NCBI GenBank assembly: GCA_002383325.1
Contig: DFYJ01000099.1
Coordinates: 3,518 to 14,979, forward strand
DNA: 11,462 nucleotides
DNA from: Candidatus Aminicenantes bacterium UBA4085
GTDB lineage: Bacteria > Acidobacteriota > Aminicenantia > Aminicenantales > UBA4085
Direction: 5' to 3'
Below the pieces are notes generated by a model. It saw only the letters and a list, made by a program, of their open reading frames with translations, did no database searches and had not been told where the DNA came from. Made by a program: the position numbers and the translations under genes. Positions 6,333 to 11,462 of the stretch are shown here, one piece after another (position 1 is the first letter of the stretch; the number at the start of each line of letters is the position of its first letter).

Positions 6333-6425
6333 GGGGTCAGGTCTTAAGATTCAAGAATCGACCCCTTGAGTTGACATTTTGTCAACGCTGGTTGTCAGAA
6401 ATCTTGAATCTTAAGACCTGACCCC
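6333..6425. repeat. Miniature palindromic element D (93 bp)
   Basis: A perfect 24-bp inverted repeat (6333-6356 and 6402-6425) encloses 45 bp. Each arm reads GGGGTCAGGTCT, TAAGATT, then a second copy of the 7-mer (CAAGAAT at left, CAAGATT at right); the right arm ends in TCT. The first 24 bases match the left end of element C exactly, so C's transposase is the likely mobiliser. In the middle, GTTGACA (6370-6376) and TGTCAAC (6380-6386) form a perfect 7-bp hairpin with a 3-nt loop, one base from the element centre. It lies between the divergent promoters of purF and the GTPase operon. Confidence 0.85.
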
Positions 6426-6432
6426 CATCGGC

Positions 6433-6461
6433 TTGTCCGGGGGGGCGGGTTGGTATATACT
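6433..6461 (+). promoter_or_regulatory. Candidate promoter of the GTPase-arcC-OTC operon
   Basis: TTGTCC (6433-6438) and TATACT (6456-6461) are 17 nt apart and match the sigma-70 boxes at 4 and 5 of 6 positions. The start site would be near 6468, leaving an AT-rich leader of about 57 nt before the ATG at 6525. The minus 35 box is only 7 nt from the edge of element D, so the insertion may have replaced upstream control sequence. Confidence 0.5.
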
Positions 6462-6524
6462 AGCGCTTTCTTTTCTTGTTGAAAAAACTAAGGTTGACGT
6501 ATTTTTGACGGAGGAGAACGCGCG

Positions 6525-7829
6525 ATGAAAAAAGTCATTATCATGGGCGCCGCGGGGCGGGATTTCCACAACTTCAACACCTATTTCCGCGACAACCCCA
6601 CCTTCCAGGTCGTGGCCTTCACCGCCACCCAGATCCCCGACATCGAAGGGCGCAAATACCCGGCCGTCCTGGCCGGCAAGCTCTACCCCGACGGCATCCC
6701 CATCTACGCCGAGGAGGAGCTGGACTCCCTGATCCGCAAGTTCGGGGTGACCAAGGTCTATTTCTCCTACAGCGATATCGCCCACCTGGACGTCATGCAC
6801 AAGGCCAGCCAGGTCCAGGCGGCCGGCGCCTCCTTCGTCCTGCTCGGCCCCAAGGACACCATGGTCAAGAGCGAGAAGCCCGTGGTCTCCATCTGCGCCG
6901 TCCGGACCGGCTGCGGCAAGAGCCAGACCTCCCGCAAGGTGGCCCGCATCCTCCAGGCCAAGGGCCGCCGGGTGGCCGCCATCCGCCACCCCATGCCCTA
7001 CGGCGACCTGGCCAAACAGAGGGTCCAGCGCTACGCCGCCCTCTCCGACCTGGACGAGCACGCGTGCACCATCGAGGAGCGCGAGGAGTACGAGCCCCAC
7101 ATCAACGCCGGGGTCATCATCTACTCCGGCGTCGACTACGAAGCCATCCTGCGCGAGGCTGAGAAGGAGGCCGACGTCATCCTCTGGGACGGCGGCAACA
7201 ACGACTTCTCTTTCTACAAGCCCGACCTGGAGATCGTGGTGGCCGACCCGCACCGGCCCGGCCACGAGATGCTCTACTATCCCGGCGAGACCAACTTCCG
7301 CCGGGCCCAGGTCATCGTCCTGAACAAGATGGACACGGCCTCGCCCGAGAACGTCGAGAAGATCATGGCCAACATCCGCAAGGTCAACCCGGCCGCGACC
7401 GTGATCAAGGCCAACTCGGCCCTGGTCCTGGAGAACGGCGAGCAGATCCGCGGCAAGCGGGTCCTGGTCATCGAGGACGGCCCGACCGTGACCCACGGCG
7501 GCATGGGCTTCGGAGCCGGCTACGTGGCCGCCCAGAAGTTCGGCGCCGCGGCCATCGTCGATCCGCGCCCGGCCGCGGTCGGCAGCATCAAGGGCACTTT
7601 CGAGAAGTACAGCCACCTGGAGAAGGTCCTGCCGGCCATGGGCTACGGCGAGAAGCAGGTCCGCGAGCTGGCCGCCACGATCGAGCGCATCGACTGCGAC
7701 CTGATCGTCTCCGGCACGCCCATCGACCTCAACCGGCTGTTCACCCCCAAGCAGACCATGCTTCGCGTCGGCTACGAGCTGGAGGAGATCGGCTCGCCGA
7801 CCCTGCAGGACGTCCTGGCCAAGTTCTGA
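6525..7829 (+). CDS. COG2403 GTPase, cyclic 2,3-diphosphoglycerate synthetase-like
   Basis: A 434-residue cytoplasmic P-loop protein of the family that contains archaeal cyclic 2,3-diphosphoglycerate synthetase; the bacterial members have no established reaction that I know of. Residues 1-115 form a Rossmann-like domain (MKKVIIMGAAGRDFHNFN at the start). The nucleotide site is CAVRTGCGKSQTSR (124-137), a P-loop that keeps GKS but lacks the usual first Gly of GxxxxGKS. VILWDGGNND (218-227) resembles a Walker B strand, and LNKMD (266-270) is an NKxD-type guanine-specificity motif. The start follows GGAGGAG (6510-6516) with 8-nt spacing. It leads an operon with carbamate kinase 47 nt downstream and ornithine carbamoyltransferase after that, which suggests a role with carbamoyl phosphate or another acyl phosphate rather than with glycolytic intermediates. 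Family assignment is firm; function is not. Confidence 0.85.
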   Translation: MKKVIIMGAAGRDFHNFNTYFRDNPTFQVVAFTATQIPDIEGRKYPAVLAGKLYPDGIPIYAEEELDSLIRKFGVTKVYFSYSDIAHLDVMHKASQVQAAGASFVLLGPKDTMVKSEKPVVSICAVRTGCGKSQTSRKVARILQAKGRRVAAIRHPMPYGDLAKQRVQRYAALSDLDEHACTIEEREEYEPHINAGVIIYSGVDYEAILREAEKEADVILWDGGNNDFSFYKPDLEIVVADPHRPGHEMLYYPGETNFRRAQVIVLNKMDTASPENVEKIMANIRKVNPAATVIKANSALVLENGEQIRGKRVLVIEDGPTVTHGGMGFGAGYVAAQKFGAAAIVDPRPAAVGSIKGTFEKYSHLEKVLPAMGYGEKQVRELAATIERIDCDLIVSGTPIDLNRLFTPKQTMLRVGYELEEIGSPTLQDVLAKF

Positions 7830-7876
7830 CCGCGAGCCGAGAAGCGAGCGGAATCGGAAGAGAAGGCGGATCCGGC

Positions 7877-8893
7877 ATGGCGGCGGCAAAGCAGAGGCTG
7901 GCCCTTGTGGCGTTCGGCGGCAACGCCCTTCTGCCCGAGGACCAGCGCGGCCTGCAGGAAGAGCAGGTCAAGAACGCCGAGAAGGCGGCCCGGCTGATGG
8001 CCGGCATCGCGGCCAAGGGCTACGGCCTGATCATCGTCCACGGCAACGGCCCCCAGGTCGGCAATCTCCTCATCCAGCAGGAGGAGGCGGCCAACCGCAT
8101 CCCGGCCTACTCGCTCGACGTCTGCGACGCCATGACCGAGGGCTCCATGGGCTACCTCCTGGAGCGGGCCCTGGCCAACGAGCTCCGCCGCCTGTCCATC
8201 GACCGGGACGTGGCCACCCTGGTCTCCATGGTCCTGGTGGACAAGGACGACCCGGCTTTCGCCAAGCCGACCAAGCCGGTCGGGCCCTTCTACACCGAAT
8301 TCCGGGCCCGGGAGCTCCAGCGCAAGAAGAAGTGGACCATGGTCGAGGACGCCGGCCGCGGCTGGCGCAAGGTCGTGGCCTCGCCCAAGCCCATCGACGT
8401 GACCGCCAAGTGGGTCATCAAGGACCTCGTGGAGAGCGGCCGCATCGTCATCGCCGCCGGCGGCGGGGGCATCCCGGTCATCCTCAACAGCCGCGGCCTC
8501 TACGAAGGGGTCGAGGCGGTCATCGACAAGGATTACGCGTCCAGCCTCATCGCCCGCGAGGTGGGGGTGGACCTCTTCATCATCCTGACGGCCATCGAGC
8601 GGGTCTGCGCCGATTTCGGCAAGCCGACCCAGCGCGAGCTGGCCGAGATCCGGGTCGGCGAAGCCGAGCGGATGCTGGAGGAAGGGCAGTTCCCGGCCGG
8701 CTCGATGGGGCCCAAGATCCGGGCCGCCGTCGAGTACATCCGGGCCGGCGGGCGGGAGGTGCTGATCACCGACGCCGCCCACCTGAAAGCCGCCCTGATC
8801 GGGCGCTCGGGCACGCGGATCGTGCCCGACGGCCTGCCCGGCCTCGAGGCGCCCGCGGCCCCGGCCGAGCGGCGGGAAGGAGCCGCCTCCTGA
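7877..8893 (+). CDS. arcC: Carbamate kinase
   Basis: Reversibly transfers phosphate between carbamoyl phosphate and ADP, giving ATP and carbamate, which falls to ammonia and CO2. The 338-residue product belongs to the amino acid kinase fold: AFGGNALLP (12-20), HGNGPQVGN (55-63), AAGGGGIPV (193-201), EAVIDKDYASSLIA (213-226), and QFPAGSMGPKIRAA (271-284), a strong carbamate kinase signature. The C-terminus has an extra Ala/Pro/Glu-rich stretch of about 20 residues after GTRIVP. The start at 7877 has a modest GGCGGA ribosome site 6 nt upstream. It lies 47 nt after the GTPase gene and 28 nt before the carbamoyltransferase, so the three are probably co-transcribed. The pairing with OTC suggests ATP production from citrulline, although no arginine deiminase gene is visible here. 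Confidence 0.94.
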   Translation: MAAAKQRLALVAFGGNALLPEDQRGLQEEQVKNAEKAARLMAGIAAKGYGLIIVHGNGPQVGNLLIQQEEAANRIPAYSLDVCDAMTEGSMGYLLERALANELRRLSIDRDVATLVSMVLVDKDDPAFAKPTKPVGPFYTEFRARELQRKKKWTMVEDAGRGWRKVVASPKPIDVTAKWVIKDLVESGRIVIAAGGGGIPVILNSRGLYEGVEAVIDKDYASSLIAREVGVDLFIILTAIERVCADFGKPTQRELAEIRVGEAERMLEEGQFPAGSMGPKIRAAVEYIRAGGREVLITDAAHLKAALIGRSGTRIVPDGLPGLEAPAAPAERREGAAS

Positions 8894-8921
8894 GAGGGGC
8901 GCAAGACGGAAGGAAAGGACC

Positions 8922-9854
8922 ATGAACAAGGATTTCATCACGATCCACGACCTCAGCCGCTATGAGTTCCACGAGCTGATGGACCTGACCAAGGACATCA
9001 AGGACGATCCCGAGAAGTACCGCAAGCGCCTCAAAAACCAGATCCTGGCCATGGTCTTCGAGAAGCCCTCGCTGCGGACCCGGATGACCTTCGAGGTCGG
9101 CATGATCGAGCTGGGCGGCAAAGCCATCTATCTCAGCCCCAACGAGGTCCAGGTCGGCAAGCGGGAGACGGTCGAGGACATCGCCCACAACCTGGAGCGC
9201 TGGGTGGACGGCATCATGATCCGCACCTTCGCCCACGACAACATCCTCCGGCTGGCCAAGGCCGCCTCGATCCCGGTCATCAACGCGTTGACCGACCTCC
9301 TCCACCCCTGCCAGGCCATGGCCGACTTCTTCACCCTGATCGAGCACAAGGGCGGCCTGAACAAGGTCAAGCTGGCCTGGTCGGGCGACGGCAACAACGT
9401 CTGCCACAGCCTGATGCTGGCCGCGGCCAAGGCCGGAGCCGCGTTCGCCGCCGCCGTGCCCCAGGGCTACGAGCCCGACCCCGAGATCGTCCGCTGGGCC
9501 CGGGAGGACGGCCGGGAGACCGGCTTCGAGCTGCTCATCACCCACGACCCGGCCGAAGCGGTCGCGGGCGCCGACGCCATCTACGCCGACGTTTGGACAT
9601 CCATGGGCCAGGAGGCGGAGAAGGACGAGCGGCTCCGCATCTTCAGCCCCTACCAGGTCAACGACGCCCTGATGGCCAAAGCCAAGCCCGACGCCGTCTT
9701 CATGCACTGCCTGCCGGCCCACCGCGGCGAGGAGGTCACCGCCTCCGTCTTCGACTCGCCCCGCTCCATCGTCTTCGACCAAGCCGAAAACCGCCTTCAT
9801 GCGCAGAAGGCGATTATGCTAACATTGATGGGAAAGAAAGAGAGCCATGGATAA
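8922..9854 (+). CDS. Ornithine carbamoyltransferase
   Basis: Interconverts carbamoyl phosphate plus ornithine with citrulline plus phosphate; it may serve arginine synthesis (argF) or citrulline breakdown (arcB). The 310-residue product shows the carbamoyl phosphate loop FEKPSLRTR (46-54), LLHPCQAMADF (126-136), GDGNNVCHS (155-163), the ornithine loop DVWTSMGQE (223-231) and MHCLPAHRGEEV (261-272). HCLP and the SMG loop mark it as an ornithine enzyme rather than an aspartate or acetylornithine one. AGGAAAGGA (8911-8919) precedes the ATG closely. Being next to carbamate kinase favours a catabolic role, but sequence alone does not settle direction, so I give no symbol. Its last codons overlap the start of the next gene by 8 nt. 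Confidence 0.94.
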   Translation: MNKDFITIHDLSRYEFHELMDLTKDIKDDPEKYRKRLKNQILAMVFEKPSLRTRMTFEVGMIELGGKAIYLSPNEVQVGKRETVEDIAHNLERWVDGIMIRTFAHDNILRLAKAASIPVINALTDLLHPCQAMADFFTLIEHKGGLNKVKLAWSGDGNNVCHSLMLAAAKAGAAFAAAVPQGYEPDPEIVRWAREDGRETGFELLITHDPAEAVAGADAIYADVWTSMGQEAEKDERLRIFSPYQVNDALMAKAKPDAVFMHCLPAHRGEEVTASVFDSPRSIVFDQAENRLHAQKAIMLTLMGKKESHG

Positions 9855-11462
9855 GGACAACTCGCTCGTCCAGGTCACCCCGGACGACATCGCCTTCCTG
9901 GAAGGGGAATTGGGCCGGACCCGCCGGCCGTTCTCCCTCCAAGAGATGACCCAAACGCTGGCCTTCCGCAAGACGGCCGGCCAGCGCTCGGAGACGGTCA
10001 AGATCTACGACCCCAACGCGGTCTACGAGGTGGGCGACTCCATCATCAAGGAGTACGACGAGCACCTCACGGTCGGGTCGCGGGTTCAGGAGCCCTTCCA
10101 GGGCACCGTCGTCCTCAAGGTCGTCCGCAAGATCCAGGACAAGTCCCTGGACTGCGAGATGCTGGAGGTCGACTACACCGGCGGCGGCGTCTTCCGCAAG
10201 TACGTCGATTACATGGCCAAGACCAAGACCCTGGTCCTGCTGCCGTCCAACTACGGCCTGACCAACGCGGCGCCCGCGATCATGGGGGCCGCCTCCGACC
10301 CCCGGCTGACCGAGCTGCCGATGACCGAGCGGGACGTCAAGACGCTGGAGCGCGCCATCAAGGCCGCCCTGATCAAGTCGGCCGCCTTCTTCACCTGGGG
10401 CGACCGCTGGCAGCTGAAGGCCGGCCCGCCGGAGATCGGCGAGGACAAGATCAAGGCCATGGCCGCCCGCCTGGCCGAGCAGGGATGCTCCGCCTCGACC
10501 CCCGAGCTGATCCGCGAGCACTTCGGCTTGGAGCCGTCCTCCGACCTGTTCGAGATCCACTGCCTGTGGCTGAACCATCTGCTGGAGACCAAGCACAAGA
10601 AGGAGTTCGTCCTGGTCTCGCCGGTGGAGTGGGGCCGCTGGCATCTGAAGTCCGCCCTGGCCGCCATGCCCGAGGGCCTGCCGCTGGCGGCCGCGGAAGC
10701 CAAGCTGCCCGAGTTCGACCCGGCCGAGAAGGTCGAGGTCGAGCCGTTCCACGAGTTCCCGCTCAAGGTCTACCTGGGCTGGCGCGAGATCCTCTCCGGC
10801 GGGGTCAAGATCCCCCGCTGGTACAACAAGGAGCTGTCGCACGCCCGCGAGTACTCCTTCGTCAACGCCGAGGACAAGGTCACCCTGACGGCCTACTTCT
10901 TCCCCCTGCTCGGGTACTTCCTGGGCTTCAAGGAGTATTTCGCCGCGGCCAACATCCCCCAGGGCACCAGCCTGACCCTGGAGAAGGCCGGCCCAGCCGC
11001 GTTCCGCTTCTGGGTCAAGAAGGCCAAGAAGAAGATTCAGGTGGCCAAGGTCGCCTACGACCCGGCCGCGGATACCTTCGCCGACGCCGGCGAGGCCCCG
11101 ACCATGGCCCTGCCGAACAAAATCATCTATATCGAGCGCGATCACCTGGCCAAGGTCCTGGCCATGGCCGAGGGGCGCGAGGGCAAGGACCTGCGGGAGC
11201 TGCTGATCCCCATCTTCGAGACCTTCGCCTCCCACTCCATGGCCACGGCCCTGCATTACCTGCGAGCCTACCACCTGGTCGACCTGCTGCGGCGGACGAC
11301 CCAGGAGGACGTCGAGCTGGTCCTGATCAACACGCCCGCCTTCGTCAAGTCGGACAAGAAGAAGGGCGAGTTCTACTACCGCTTGGCCGAGCCCAAGAAG
11401 GCGCTCGTGATCGAGGAAGAGCCGGTGGCCGAGCCGGTGCGGGAGCGCGAGACCGTCATCCT
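9847..11462 (+). CDS. Unrecognised large protein, 3' end beyond the window
   Basis: An open frame of at least 538 codons begins at ATG 9847, overlaps the OTC stop by 8 nt in another frame and has no stop before the window ends. Codon use is as GC-rich as in the genes before it, so it is a genuine operon member, probably translationally coupled. I do not recognise the family. No signal peptide or membrane segment is seen, so it is probably cytoplasmic. Roughly, residues 1-45 are helical and could be a small DNA-binding type domain (PDDIAFLEGEL, FSLQEMTQTLAF). Residues 50-105 look like a beta barrel (YDPNAVYEVGDSIIKEYD, GTVVLKVV). The middle is mixed. Residues about 335-415 again look beta-rich (KVTLTAYFFPLLGYF, IPQGTSLTL). 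About 440-480 is helical (ETFASHSMATALHYLRAY), and the visible end is charged (VIEEEPVAEPVRERE). Function unknown. Confidence 0.75.
   Translation, partial: MDKDNSLVQVTPDDIAFLEGELGRTRRPFSLQEMTQTLAFRKTAGQRSETVKIYDPNAVYEVGDSIIKEYDEHLTVGSRVQEPFQGTVVLKVVRKIQDKSLDCEMLEVDYTGGGVFRKYVDYMAKTKTLVLLPSNYGLTNAAPAIMGAASDPRLTELPMTERDVKTLERAIKAALIKSAAFFTWGDRWQLKAGPPEIGEDKIKAMAARLAEQGCSASTPELIREHFGLEPSSDLFEIHCLWLNHLLETKHKKEFVLVSPVEWGRWHLKSALAAMPEGLPLAAAEAKLPEFDPAEKVEVEPFHEFPLKVYLGWREILSGGVKIPRWYNKELSHAREYSFVNAEDKVTLTAYFFPLLGYFLGFKEYFAAANIPQGTSLTLEKAGPAAFRFWVKKAKKKIQVAKVAYDPAADTFADAGEAPTMALPNKIIYIERDHLAKVLAMAEGREGKDLRELLIPIFETFASHSMATALHYLRAYHLVDLLRRTTQEDVELVLINTPAFVKSDKKKGEFYYRLAEPKKALVIEEEPVAEPVRERETVI

Noticed and set aside
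1066..6425. Spaced repeats considered as a CRISPR array
   Set aside because: The copies are kilobases apart in inverted pairs with no regular spacers, and no cas gene is present.
6411..7889. Long minus-strand open frame antisense to the GTPase gene; similar ones at 7772-8941, 9814-11274 and, antisense to purF on the plus strand, 4782-6284
   Set aside because: Compositional shadows of GC-rich codon use: biased Asp/Val/Gly/Leu composition, no recognisable domain, and full overlap with well-supported genes.
9057..9083. FEKPSLRTR in place of the textbook STRTR loop in the carbamoyltransferase
   Set aside because: From memory this SLRTR variant is common in OTCs of several phyla; HCLP and SMG motifs are intact, so it is not an anomaly.

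Overview
The window is GC-rich, bacterial and gene-dense, with no gene-free stretch longer than about 225 bases. Its genes point to an anaerobic or deep-branching bacterium: an iron-sulfur type PurF, and a COG2403 GTPase / carbamate kinase / ornithine carbamoyltransferase cluster. My best guess for the lineage is Acidobacteriota or Candidatus Aminicenantes. That rests on general recall, not on a marker gene.

Left part (1-3395): nucleotide-sugar metabolism. A dTDP-glucose 4,6-dehydratase (rmlB) on the plus strand converges with two minus-strand paralogous extended SDR enzymes of the GDP-mannose 4,6-dehydratase / GDP-4-keto-6-deoxymannose reductase group. Together these two could make GDP-D-rhamnose or a related deoxysugar for surface glycans.

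Middle part (3396-6524): a 1.36-kb mobile element (3410-4769) encodes a REP-associated, IS200/IS605-like HUH tyrosine transposase with a DnaA domain IV-like C-terminus. It is followed by minus-strand purF, which commits PRPP to purine synthesis. Small non-autonomous relatives of the element lie at 1065-1242, about 2291-2435 and 6333-6425. Every intergenic junction between 1060 and 6524 therefore holds one family member, and none is seen to the right. All intact ends share a core, GGGGTCAGGTCT, followed by two tandem 7-mers whose sequence differs between elements but changes in parallel within an element. Two copies sit exactly 3 nt past the stop codons of the two paralogous sugar genes. The transposon's left end carries a plausible outward promoter for the downstream sugar gene.

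Right part (6525-11462): a tightly spaced plus-strand operon. It encodes a COG2403 / cyclic 2,3-diphosphoglycerate synthetase-like GTPase, carbamate kinase, ornithine carbamoyltransferase and a large unrecognised protein that overlaps the previous gene by 8 nt and runs off the window. The middle two enzymes connect citrulline, ornithine, carbamoyl phosphate and ATP. No arginine deiminase is visible, and the roles of the GTPase and the last gene are open.

The most interesting system here is the transposase and its repeat family: the covarying tandem 7-mers, the gene-boundary placement and the DnaA-like domain suggest a specific recognition code.
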